Of a stretch of DNA of 64,000 nt, positions 42,718 to 54,159 are shown piece after piece; positions within the stretch are counted from its first letter, which is position 1, and each line of letters opens with the position of its first letter. Origin of the DNA: Tyto alba. Lineage: Eukaryota; Chordata; Aves; Strigiformes; Tytonidae. Location: assembly GCF_018691265.1 (NCBI RefSeq), contig NW_024881313.1, positions 35,643,518 through 35,707,517 of the forward strand, written 5' to 3'. Made by a program: the position numbers and the translations under genes. The notes under the pieces were generated by a model. That model did no database searches. It had not been told where the DNA came from and was given only the letters and a program-made list of their open reading frames with translations.

Positions 42718-45700
42718 ATGCTTCAGTTTCTGCTTCTTCTTAGTTACCTGGGTAAGTTGCAATTGAAATATTTGGGCTGGGAAAGAGTGAACCTCTCAAC
42801 CTCTAAGTGGTGCAGATTAGAGCATATCAATTTTGGGTCTGCAGTTACTGGGCTAGGGCAAAATCTGATGTGGACACAATTATTCTGGTGAGAACAAGAT
42901 CTCCATGAGAAAGATCTGGTAGTTTTCTGAGTGAGGGGAGGGGAAGCCTGCACCCCAAAAGAAAAATAATTTAGGATGGTGCACAACTACCTGACAGTTA
43001 GGGGGGGGTTGTACAGAGTATGGGAAACAAGTCAATTTATATAAAAGCTCTGTATCTTGCAGCCTGTTTATGGTAGTTTTCAACCACAGAGGCTTTAAAG
43101 AGCTGCCAGGATGGAGAGTGATCACAGGGTCACCAGGCGCAAGTCTTGATCACTTGATCTTTGTCGTGGTTTGAGCCCGAACCAGGACAATCTTTCAGAC
43201 TTGCTTCGCTGGCTGCCCTGCGCAGCACAGGGTTGCTGCTGGCAGTGACCCGCGATGACGGACGCTCTTTAGGAATCCACATGACAAACTGCACTCCTTT
43301 TTTTTGTGTGGCTAGGCGCAATCTTTGGAAGTCCCCTGAGGGATACTCTTCAGGAGGATGCGCTGACGGGGCGAATAATTGGAGGCCATGAGGCCGACCC
43401 CCACACCTGGAAGTGGCAGGTAATGCTGGTGTCTTACACTTGAAAAAAAAACCTTATACTTGAAAGAAGAGTAAGAAAACGGCAGCTTCCACTGTCCAAA
43501 GCCACACACACTGTTTCTGCAGAGGCGTGGAATGGCTTGAGTGTAAAATGTGTTGTTTTTTGTTCCAGGTATCGCTTCAGATTTCCTATCCTGACTACCC
43601 GGGGTACTACACTCACATTTGTGGTGCAACCCTTATCACTGGCAAATGGGTGATGACTGCAGCCCATTGCTTCAGCACGTGAGTAGGATAAAAAGTATTA
43701 AAACTCCTGTTCTGCTCCTCATTCTCACCCTCTGAGCTCCCCACTGGTGCTGTTCCTCGCACAGCTGGACATCTCCCTGCACACTTAATCAAGGGAACTG
43801 GAAAACCGTGTTTGCTTTAGCCTTGATTTTACATATTAATTGCTGACTTCCTGGGAGTGGAAATCAAGCTGATTGCTGATTTGCATAAAAGGAGGATGCA
43901 TTTGCATGAATGTGAGAATCTTGAAGGGGTTTGAATCCTGAGATGGAAAGATTGAACAAAAGGCATGCTTCCTAGCTCATGGGCCATGTTGTACAATTTG
44001 CTCTGCAGCATGTCTAACATTCACTGCCTAAATGATACAGCGTGACACCAATAAGAGAGCATTCCTCTTTAATTACTCATGCCTTTAGTGAATGTACTTA
44101 CAATAAAGTGTAACAAGCTGATCCTTCACACTCTGTTTCAGATAGATGCAGAGATGCAAAATGAACATTCTTGCTCAAGACCAAGCTCAGCACTGTTAGC
44201 TGATGCTGCAACTTCATGTCCTTCGCCAGCAAACCGCAGGCAGCATTTGCTTAATTCATAAGACCACTTAGCTACAGGCCACTGAAAATCCGCTGGTGGA
44301 AGGTTCTTTAGGAATTATTACATTCATGGAAGGTCTCAGTGGTGCAGGAATTACACTGCAAAGCTAGTGTTGGGGAGTTGTTTTTACATTTCATTTACAT
44401 TCATCACATATTCTGTGATTTGTTTGCAGGCCAGAAGGATCAACCTACCGCGTGGTTCTGGGTGAGCACAATCTTGCAGAGGACGATGGCACCGAGTACA
44501 GTATTGATGTGGAAAGAGTCTTCATTCATGAAGGCTGGAATCCCAATAACATTGCCAATGGGTAATTATTTTGGATATCATCAAATCGTTGAATAGTACT
44601 TAGCACGTTGTCCCACTAGCATTTATATGTATATTCAGTCCAGTTCCCAGTGAGGTTGGATCTGTGGGAAGCACTGGAAGATGATGGAATGGAGATTTCC
44701 CAAATGACCTCTTCTCTTGGAGGTGTTACACAGTGTCTGTGTGGATGATCTCAGTCCTGTTTTGCCCAAGATGGGGGAAAGATGGGCCTTACAGATAGAT
44801 CCAGGGTGTACAGCAGATTCAGGAGTTTGCCAGCAGTCACACCACTGTTTGCATCTGATGAAGGGAAGCCAACAAGGAAATGCTGAGGAACTGTCTTAAA
44901 TCCCCTCTTCAGAGCCATGCCTGTCAACTCAGAGTCCACTGGAATTCACTCTGAGGTTGGGTGCCTCCAAAGAAGTAGGAGATTTTGGGGGGCTTTTAGC
45001 CCTTTATCAGTCTATACCATGGCCTCTTCTCTCTTAATTGCTTATATTTTCTTGTTGCCTGTGTTAGCTATAGGAATTAATTAATGATGTTTGCAAGGTG
45101 CTTGTCTATCATCATGCCATAGTCTAGAGACCCGTGTAAGTGACAAAATACAAGTGAGGGCATCTGGTTTATGACTAATTCAGGATTTTTGGTAAAGAGT
45201 TTTCTACCTGTATCCTGTTTCAGCTACGACATTGCCCTGCTGCGCCTCGATTCTCCTGCCTATAACAATGGGTTTGTTGAGCTGGGGCTGCTCCCATCTG
45301 AAGGAGACATTTTGCCCAATGATTATCCCTGCTATATTACTGGATGGGGGGCGACTAGCGGTAAGTAAGGGGGAAGGAGGAGTGTTGTGGGTCTCTCCTG
45401 GTTTCAGAGGGATCGCCGTGCAGGCAAGGCTGTACGAGGCAGGGTGTGGGCTTCCTTCCTCAACCGCTGGAGCTTCTGGACCAAAATCTCACCCTTTCTC
45501 TAACAGTGGATGGCAGCGTCCCGGACAGACTGCAGGAGGTGTTGCTGCCAGTGGTCGACCATAAGATCTGCTCCCAGGATGACTGGTGGGGATCTCAAGC
45601 AAAAGTCACTATGCTCTGCGCAGGTGGAGACGGCGTGAGGGCTGGATGCAGTGTAAGATCTGTTATTATGAGAGGATTTTCAAGCTCCCCTCTTTCTCTT

Positions 45701-47906
45701 TCCTTATTATTTGATCCTGCTGTTCCTTCAGTTGGGATTTGGTTTTGCCATTTCTCCACCTGCAATAGCTCTCCTGCAAATCCTGGCCCCTTTGCTGCTT
45801 TCTGCTGAATATCTTCTAAACCTGACTGCTCCACATTCCTCCATCTCCCCATAGAGCAGCCAGCAGAGAGAAAACTTCCAAATCCTCAGGGTGCATGCCT
45901 CCCCTCTGATCTTGGAGGGGATCTTTGCCTTTTCTTACAGCAGCATGTCCTGTTGACCAGCTCCTGGAGATTTCGTCAGTCCCCTCTGCCCTCATCCAAA
46001 GGATGAAGCTGCAGGGTAGTTTTACCACTCCTCCAACGTTGCTGCCATGTTGCACCCCAGGCCACACAGTACTCATCTCTGCTTGTCACCCCTCTCCTCC
46101 TCAGCCGCTCTGCTTGCATGGACAGCTGAGGCTGCTGCAAGTTTTGGCTATGTCCAACTGCACCGTCTGGCCCAGGTTAGGTGGAAAAGGAAGATGCTGT
46201 GAGGTTCCCTTTATCCCAGGGGCTCCAGGTGGCCCCAGCATCAAAGTGAGGAGGTTTGGCATGTGGAGGCAGGGAATACCTGTTACCTCTGCTTGTATTC
46301 CCTTTCCTACAGAGGTGAAAGCAACCACTCAGAGCCCTTAAAAAGTAGTGGACAAATACGTAAAATAATTATAGGTCTATAGATATTTAGTGTATTTTTT
46401 GGTGTGGTTTAATTATGGCAGAATCTTGTTACAAACTGGATTCTGAGCCAAGCAAGAGCCTTTATCTTCTCACATATTTTAAATCGAGCTGCTTGCTTCT
46501 TCACCACCTTATCTTCCTGGGTCCCATTAAATATGCTTGTTTGCAAAGCACAAGAGGAGCAGCATTTCCCTTCTCCTTGGTTCCTTGTAGCTGGAGAGTG
46601 CACTGATTTTTTAACAGAGATGCTATGCAGGTGGACCTTGTTGGGATGTGTGATGTGGTGTGCCCTGGGCCATTTACTTACAGTCACTATATTTAAAATG
46701 GTGGTGGTAAAAAAACCCTTCCTGGGGTGTCTATGTGTATATATGTGTGTGTGTCTGTGCATGTAGACTGAGATAATAAATAGTCGGGTCTTTGCAACAC
46801 CTTGGGAGGTGCTGGGTGGTCTCTACTAACATGCTGCTGGGGAGAAGTCAGTTCTTTGCAGAGAAAGCAGCACAAATTTTTATCTGCATGTTCAGAACAG
46901 TGATTAACTAACTAGCACTCCTTAATCCTAACCAGTCATTCCTCAATTGCTCAGATAATTTGGCTTAATGTGTTCCTATCTTTCCTCTGATCCAGGGGGA
47001 CTCTGGCGGTCCTCTCAACTGCTACAAAGACGGTAACTGGCAAGTCCATGGGATTGTGAGTTTTGGCCTGGTTCCTTACTGTAACACCTACAAGAAGCCA
47101 ACAGTTTTCACACGTGTGTCAGCCTACGTGGACTGGATCCGCAACGTAAGTTGCTTTAGTGCCTGCGAGGTAACCTGATGCATCTCCTGTAAAGGCAAGG
47201 GACTGCCAGAGGAATTAGACTTTAATTTATGAAACCATTAGGAGTTGAACTGGGAGATTTGGGGAGGTCTAAAATCAGCATATTTGTTGCTACTTTTGGT
47301 GTAGTCAAACAATTGTAAGGAAGGAGCTGCTGCCTTGGAGCTGAAATGCTCTGCTGAGGACCACCGACAAAATTCAAACCAGGCAGGAGATGGCCTCTGT
47401 GTCCAAAAAATTACCATCACCACTCACCCAGGCAAAACCTTACTGCAGGAAACCACTGAAGGAATTTGCTGGCTGGTGGATGGGAAATGCAGCAAACATG
47501 AAGCATCTCTACCAGTGCAATTCCTGCAGTGCTGCACTACGCACTCTCAGCTTTATATTTGGGAACAAGCAACAAGCTCTTTGCTCCCAGAAATAGTCTG
47601 GCACGAGGAGCAGCCGTTTCCCAGGCACAGGAGATGGTTTTGTAGAAATGCTGCTGTAAACTGTGGGGCCTGCTCTAAAGAAGGATGGGGAGAGATATTT
47701 TAAATCACTGCAAGGAAGATGGAGTCTAATCCAGTCCATAAACCTTTCTGGGTGGGTACAGGTTGTTAGAGCAGTCCCCTGGCCCAGGTGGGAACAAGCC
47801 CTGCTTCAGAGCACTTGCATGGGATGGAGCTATGCAATAGTCTGGCTCTTACTGAATTCACCTCTTCTTTGTTTTCCAGGTTATAACAGATAACGGGGAT
47901 TTCTAG
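42718..47906 (+). CDS. Chymotrypsin-like elastase family serine protease, complete, eight exons
   Basis: A secreted S1A protease most like CELA1. Exons are 42718-42751, 43316-43419, 43569-43678, 44430-44561, 45224-45360, 45507-45652, 46996-47145 and 47880-47906. All borders are AG/GT, phases agree, and the sum is 840 nt (279 aa plus stop). A signal peptide occupies residues 1-16 ([16 protein letters not shown]). The propeptide ends at Arg31, so trypsin would release IIGGHEA. Catalytic residues are His79 (TAAHC), Asp129 (DIALL) and Ser224 (GDSGGP). Eight cysteines form the four expected disulfides; the 1-122 pair of chymotrypsin and CELA2 is missing, as in CELA1. In chymotrypsin numbering the S1 pocket has Ala189, Ser192, Gly216, Tyr219 and Thr226, whereas CELA1 has Ser189, Gln192, Val216, Gly219 and Thr226. 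The enzyme should be active but with a more open pocket than elastase 1. In mammals no such gene lies between GORASP1 and CSRNP1. CELA1 orthology is not certain, so no symbol is given. Confidence 0.92.
43162..43310 (+). mobile_element. Possible LTR fragment in intron 1 of the elastase-like gene
   Basis: It begins with TGTCGTGGTTTGAGCC, the same 16 bases as at 2629, and continues in unusually CpG-containing sequence up to a T-rich tract that serves as the polypyrimidine tract of exon 2. Only the terminus is shared with the other copy, so the assignment is tentative and the right end is a guess. Confidence 0.35.
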
Positions 47907-48029
47907 AGAAGAAGCAACTGGTGCATGAATATGAGAAGAGCCAGAATGAAGTATCTCTGCTCATTAACCCTCCTCTCATCCCTTCTACACCTCTTTCAGC
48001 TATTAATAGAAAAGTTTGTCTAAGAGTAT

Positions 48030-48035
48030 AATAAA
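48030..48035 (+). terminator. PolyA signal of the elastase-like gene
   Basis: AATAAA lies 124 bases after the stop codon and is followed by a GT-containing stretch (GTGTCAGTGGTTG). A short 3' UTR fits this gene family. Confidence 0.8.
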
Positions 48036-48039
48036 GTGT

Positions 48040-48357
48040 CAGTGGTTGCAACCAGTCATCTGTTACTGTGTTTGCTCAGCCTTAGGCACTGACACAGACC
48101 CAGTCGGCAGGGAAGGAGGCTCCAGCAAATGCCACAGCCTGTAACAGCAATATAAATTGTTGAGAGTGTCCTTAACTGGGGGATGGGCTGTGGGCAGCAA
48201 GCACGGCTCTTCAGGGCTGTAAATTTATCACCAAACACACCCTGCAGAAAATGACCGTGGTGGGGTTTTCTCACTGAGGGATTGCATAGGGATAACCCCA
48301 CCAGCGGTGAAGGTGGCCAGCTCAGTACTTGCAGGTTGGTGGGAGCAGAGTGATTGT
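48040..48357. other. Short intergenic stretch
   Basis: It lies between the polyA site of the elastase-like gene and a CR1 copy. No feature was recognised. Confidence 0.4.
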
Positions 48358-49062
48358 GTGAGACTGCCAGGAACAAGTATAAACTGGGAGAGGAGTGGCT
48401 GGAGGGCAGCCCTGCAGGAAGCGATCTGGGGGTGCTGGTCGACAGCAGGTGCAATATGTGCCCTGGCAGCCAAGGGGGCAAACCCCACCATCAAAGATGT
48501 CATAACCAGCTGGGTAAAATAGCTGATTATCCTGCTGTATTCAGCACTGGTGCAGCCTCACCTTGAGTACTGTGTGCTGTTCCAGGTCCCACAATTTAAA
48601 AAGGATGTTCAGGTCCTCGAATGAGTCCAGAGAAGGGCAACAAAGCTGGTGAAAGGGCTGGAAGGCATGACCTGTGAGAAAGAGCTGAGGACTCTGGGTT
48701 TGTCTCATTTGGAGAAAAGGAGGCTGAGGAGTAACCTCATTGCTCTTTGAAACTTTCTGAGGAGGGAAAATGGAGAGGGAGGTGCTGAGCTCTTCTCCCT
48801 GGGATCCAGTGATGGGATGTGTGGGAATGGTTCAAAGTTGTGCCAGGGAAGGTTTAGATGGGACATTAGGAAGCATATCTTCACCGAGAGGGTGGTCAAA
48901 CACTGGAACAGGCTTCCTAGAGAGGTGGCTGATGTCTCAAGCCTGCCAGTGTTTAAGAGGCATTTGGACAGTGCCCTTAACAACATGCTTTAACTTTTGA
49001 TCAGCCCAGAATTGATCTGGCAGTTGTACTAGATGAATATTGTAGGTCCCTTCCAACTGAAA
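48358..49062 (+). mobile_element. CR1 LINE 3' fragment, plus orientation
   Basis: The order is typical of the CR1 3' end: GATCTGGGGGTGCTGGTCGA, GTCCAGAGAAGGGCAACAAA, TTGTGCCAGGGAAGGTTTAG, GGACATTAGGAAGCATATCT, and finally GTCCCTTCCAACTGAAATATTCTA. It is 5'-truncated without a usable frame. Its tail runs directly into the pentanucleotide satellite that follows. Confidence 0.92.
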
Positions 49063-49275
49063 TATTCTATTCTATTCTATTCTATTCTATTCTATTCTAT
49101 TCTATTCTATTCTATTCTATTCTATTCTATTCTATTCTATTCTATTCTATTCTATTCTATTCTATTCTATTCTATTCTATTCTATTCTATTCTATTCTAT
49201 TCTATTCTATTCTATTCTATTCTATTCTATTCTATTCTACTCTACTCTACTCTACTCTACTCTATTCTATTCTAC
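49063..49275. repeat. TTCTA pentanucleotide satellite at a CR1 tail
   Basis: About 42 tandem copies of the five-base unit TTCTA, almost perfect, with a block of five or six CTCTA variants at 49237-49261. It starts exactly where the CR1 tail, normally an eight-base ATTCTATG-type repeat, would be. In one frame it translates as a long repeat of five residues (ILFYS), which is an artefact. Confidence 0.96.
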
Positions 49276-50165
49276 AGCAGCTGGCAGAGTTTTTGCTTGC
49301 AAGACTGGTCTCTCTTTATATTCCTAAACAAAGCTTCAGTACAGCACTGCTCATATACCGGGCATCTGCCTCAAGTGTACAGGCAAACTCAACCCATAGA
49401 ACGCACAATCCATCTGACCTATTCTTAACTTCACTCTCTGCAGGATGATTTCTTTTAAAAATTCATTTCCTAAGACTAAGTGCATAGAAAAGGGCATTTA
49501 TTGAGGGTGCTTTTCTAGTGAGGAAGCAATAAATTCAGTGAAAAACAATCCCCTGTGCTGTTAGGCATGCAAGGGCCTGTACTCCAGCCAGCTGGGCAAG
49601 CCTATCTGCAGTGTACAACATTTCCAAATAAAAACCATGTTCCTATTAGGCACACAGCAGGGTTGGTAAAGAGAGGGAAGGAGGAAGAGAGGGAGATGTA
49701 TGTGCACAATAAAGCAAGATTTGTCTTTTGATGAATCCCACAACCTTCCCTCTCCCCCTTTTGCTGTGTATGAGATGAGCATTTATGACTGAAGGATTTT
49801 GATTTAGCTCTTTTTCCATTTTAAACTACCTATGTCCCATCTCTCTTAAAGCCTGCACACACCTAGGGCATAGCAGAGTTCTTTGCAAAATTCTCTTTTT
49901 TGGGGAATGCACATTTCTTCTCTCCAAAAGCCACTAGAGGGCATTGGCAAACCAAAGGAACATCAAATACGGTTATCACCGACTGCTGAAAAATTTCTGT
50001 GGGCCAAGAATGATAAAATGGCATGTACGTGGCCTTGCACTGTCCTTCGTGTTTGCTTTCAGACACACAGATAAGCAGTGACACACGGGAGCTGCTTTTC
50101 ACTGCTGTTATCCAGAGGTCCGATTTGCAAACAGATAAATCTTCCTTATTACGGCGAGTGCAAAC

Positions 50166-50177
50166 GAAAACGAAACC
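50166..50177 (+). promoter_or_regulatory. Consensus ISRE/IRF-type motif
   Basis: GAAAACGAAACC fits the interferon-stimulated response element GAAANNGAAANN. It stands in non-repeat DNA between the elastase-like gene and CSRNP1. Function is inferred from the motif alone. Confidence 0.3.
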
Positions 50178-53100
50178 AGCAGCGCTTTCTTTAAGGCTTG
50201 TAAAGGAGTGGAGTCCCAGCTGTATTTTTAGCTCCCTGCTTTATTGAACTGCACTTGGCAGTGTCTCCTGGGTGCTCAGTAGTTTGGCAATTCTCCTTTT
50301 CTGACAAGTTAAAGAAACACTGGATCTCAGTTTTCCTGCCCCTTAATATTACTGAATGGTTTTTGCTCATTTTAAGGCAGCATGTGTGATTTCTGCTGGT
50401 ATATCAAGTTCAAATATTTAACTTCTGAAAGAGCCTGGATCTGTTAGGCTCTGTGATGGAGTAATGTCCCTTATAAGAACACTTAGCAGCCAAGTGACAG
50501 GAGCATGCTGTCATCTGAGATCCTGGCCTGACAAGCTTTCCCCTTTGAGTTTCAGAAGGAATTAAAAAGACACAGATCAAAGGTTTGGGGAAATTATATT
50601 TTAAAGGGAGCCCCTCAAACCACTTCAAAAAATTACTCAGGTGCTGAGAACTGAAGTATTAGAGTGCCTGGTGGTTTTGCAGTGCCTGATGCCTGGGCTG
50701 GGGGTCAAACTCCATGTGCTCAGGGTTATGGGGGGATTTGGGGATGTCACATAGGGTCCCAAATTCTCATCAGCCTCCATCCCTGGCCTGGGCTGAGCAG
50801 AGCTGGGAACCCTTGGGGACACTGCTGCTCCTTGGGCCAAAAGCACCCCCAGAACCGTGTTGCCAATTTCATGAGTACGCATGTACCTTGCCACAACCCA
50901 AAATGCCACAGCCATCCCCTGCTTGTCCCCTGATGTGACAACAGTGACAGGCTGCCCCTGCTTCTGCCCACAGCCATGCAACTGCCCCTGGTCTCCATGG
51001 GGCAGTCGTGGCCACCGGGTGCTTGAAATCTCTTGTCACAAGCTGCTCCGAAAGCCAGGCTGGACATTGCTCCTTTAAATTCTTCCTCCACATGAGGAAG
51101 ACATGGACCTGTTCCTGCAACAGCCAGGAGGAGGAACATCAGGCTACACCCACAGGAGCAGGAGAATCAGGTGCTGGAGACATACAGCTCTAATTCAGGG
51201 TCATTATCATGTCTTCGGTGCCAAGAGGAGTGTTTCTTTCCATGTTTCGATGACAGGAACAGCTTGTGCTGCTCAGCCATGATTTATTGTGTATGATAAG
51301 AGGGAGGCAATAGCCTGGCAGCACGTGGGCAGGGTGCATGTGTTTCTCCCGTGCCACATTTACCTCTCACTATCCAAGAGCCTTGCCAGAGCAACTTGCT
51401 CCCCAGCACTGCTGGGCAAAGCTGTGATCCCAGAAGGACACCTTGGGAAGCCTATGGAAAATGCAGTGCTTCACACAGGTTTTACTGAGTGGAGACACTA
51501 GGTGTCACAGGGACATAATATCCAATGATATTGGGAAAACACGGCTGGGCACAGTACTGTAATGCTCGTATATAACGTTCCCATCCTTTTCTCCAAAGCT
51601 GGGTGGTGAGGATGCAGCTAAACCAGAGAACAAACTGGATTTTGGAAAACTGGTGCTGCCCATGTCTTTATGGGGAGCAGAAAAAGGAGGCAGCTGGGGC
51701 AACAGCAGGCTTATCTCCTGGGGCTGACCTCACCAGGTGTAGGGTGCTCCACTGAGGTGTAGGAATGGCTACAACACCTTGAGCTATTTGGGGAGGTAGG
51801 GCTGTACATGCTGTGAAATACAGCTTAGGAGTGCAGGGATCAAATACAGTGGTCAGTGCCATGTCAGATATCCCATCCCATCCCATCCTGCTGCATCAAG
51901 GGGGCACAGCTCTCTTGAGGTCCCTTTGTCATCTCCACCAGCCCCATGGGGATGTCTTCATACCCTTGAGTATCTCAGCTGACCCAAAACACAACAGAGC
52001 TGGGGAGCTTTAAAGTCACATAAAGACAAGCTCAGCAATGGGGCCCTCAATCACAACACAGCTGTATAGAGATGTTCTGGTTATAGACATCTCCTCATCC
52101 AAATCCTACTCTGAGGCTGCTATCCTTTATCAGAATAACCCCCAAAATCTCTAGTTGAAATTATAACATTACTTCACCCAATCGTTCCCTTGCTCACTTC
52201 CAGGCAAAAATGATGGGTATTTGGGAGTATGACTACAGTGGGCTCCCTTGCCTCCTGACAGCTATTCAGCCTTAATTACCAGAAAGCACTTTGGGATGCT
52301 TTGACTGTGAAAAGCACTTAAAGACCATTAAGTTCTCATCTCGATTTACTCCAGAGTAGTAGCCAAGTATTTATCTCCCAGGAAGTGTAACAGATAATAG
52401 TTTCCTACACAGTGTGTCTCAGTGGAGCAGGTTTATTTTGGAAGGAGAGCTTTTTATTTATTCATCCTGCTGGCAGGGTTCTCCTCTAATGTTTTACCTT
52501 GGTGTGTGGCTCATGTGGTCCCCAGGGAACTGGGTCTCCAGGCCTTCTTGAGCCTTTCAGTCTCTTTGGCTGAACTGACCTGAAAGTCTTCACAGCCTCT
52601 GTGCTTGTGCCAAAATATTTCAGCTCCACCAGCCAGACATTCTCCCTTTGGTGGGTTTCATGCACCTAGTGATGCGATGGAGTCAGGGCATGTCCAGCCA
52701 CAGGAGGTTTGGTCCCTCACTCAGCTTCCCTGTCCAAAATGTAGGTGCATCCATGAGGGTTTTTTAAGCATTTACCTTCTGGAGATAGTTTCCCACCAGC
52801 TGTGGATGTGTGTGCCAGGCCAGGCGTGGAAACACAGCCAAGCCCCAGGACATCCCCACCTCCCCTCCAGACCCAAGCGAACTGTTTAAGCTTTATTTTA
52901 CTCTTTTCTAATATGGTATTTCAGTGAGATACATGGTCTCACTGGTCCCACCGGGGAGGGCGAGCACTGCCCAAGAGCACTTTGTGCAGCTGGGAGGAGG
53001 AGGGAGCTGCCCGGTAGATGGCAATACTGCCATTCCCTCAGCAACAGGCTTGGAGGTATCAAACAAGCTGATGGAAACGTGTGGATTAAGCAGCACTGAA

Positions 53101-53964
53101 AACTCCTAATGGTCATAGCTGCGAAGGAGAAAACTTAGTTCTCTCTGTTAACTGCTTATCTGAAGTCTCACTTTAGCCAGAGCTTTAGCAACACAAGAAT
53201 ATATTGCTGTTTTATGCAGGGAAAACACCGAATCCAGAACACTCAAATTTATTCATCAGCCATTTCCCTAGATGCTGAGGACTCTCAGCTCCCTCAGAGG
53301 TGATGACCACAGAAGGGCCCTCACATGGTGCAGAAATCAAACTGCTTTTATTTTGGTGTGTAATTTCTATTGATTTAGTGGAGAGGATGCTTCCTTACAG
53401 TGCTATGAGTATTTCTGTGATGTTGAACATTGTTACCCTAAAGAATAAAGAATAACAGCTGAATTATTTTTTTTTCCCCATCCCATAGCATTGACAGACT
53501 AAAACTCAAACAGGCCACAGGAACGTGCCAATGATTGCCAATTCTGCTGTGCCTTTTTTACGGGAAAGCCAAACTGATCTCTAGGTCTGAGTTAAAACCT
53601 CAATGCCTGAAACTTCTGCTCAATCCCATGTACATGCACATGTGGAAAAAGTGCTTGTTACAGCGACAGAGGTCTTGAAGCCAGCAGGGGTGCAAAGGCA
53701 CCACCTGGGATGCTTTCATTGCCTTCACAGAAGTTCTGGGGCAACCTCACTCCCTGCAGCGTCACGTTGCTCTACCATGAGGTGCAAAACTGCCTTTTTC
53801 TTCTATCAACCAGACACATGATGAGAAAAGCTATTTTTTTTTCCCAACGCTCCTGCCTCCAAAAGCAGACTCAAGCCCTTTGCGTGCAGGATCTGGCCCT
53901 ATGGAAATGCCCTCACTGCTGCAAAGCCAACACCCCTGCCCTCACCTTGCCCTGGAGCTCCTGG

Positions 53965-53990
53965 GTTGTTTTGTTTTGTTTTGTTTTGTT
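53965..53990. repeat. TTTTG microsatellite
   Basis: Five tandem TTTTG-type units in gene-free DNA. Confidence 0.85.
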
Positions 53991-54152
53991 CTTCCCCTGC
54001 CAGAGATAAAGTCCATCCTACCCGTCATTTTATAGCTGTTTCTACCGAGAAAAGTCCTCCGGTGTCTCATTCCCCCGTGGCGTCAGGTCTGGCAGAGCCA
54101 AGCCTCGTGTTACAGCCTGTCCCCGTGTTCCCACCGGCCGCACGTCGTCAGA

Positions 54153-54159
54153 TGACTCA
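54153..54159. promoter_or_regulatory. AP-1 consensus TGACTCA in a CpG-rich patch
   Basis: TGACTCA lies in a locally CpG-rich segment (about 54040-54200) within a gene-poor region. It may mark an enhancer, possibly of the inducible CSRNP1 gene, but nothing beyond the motif supports this. Confidence 0.25.

Noticed and set aside
49033..49428. 131-codon frame with a five-residue repeat
   Set aside because: It is the direct translation of the TTCTA satellite.
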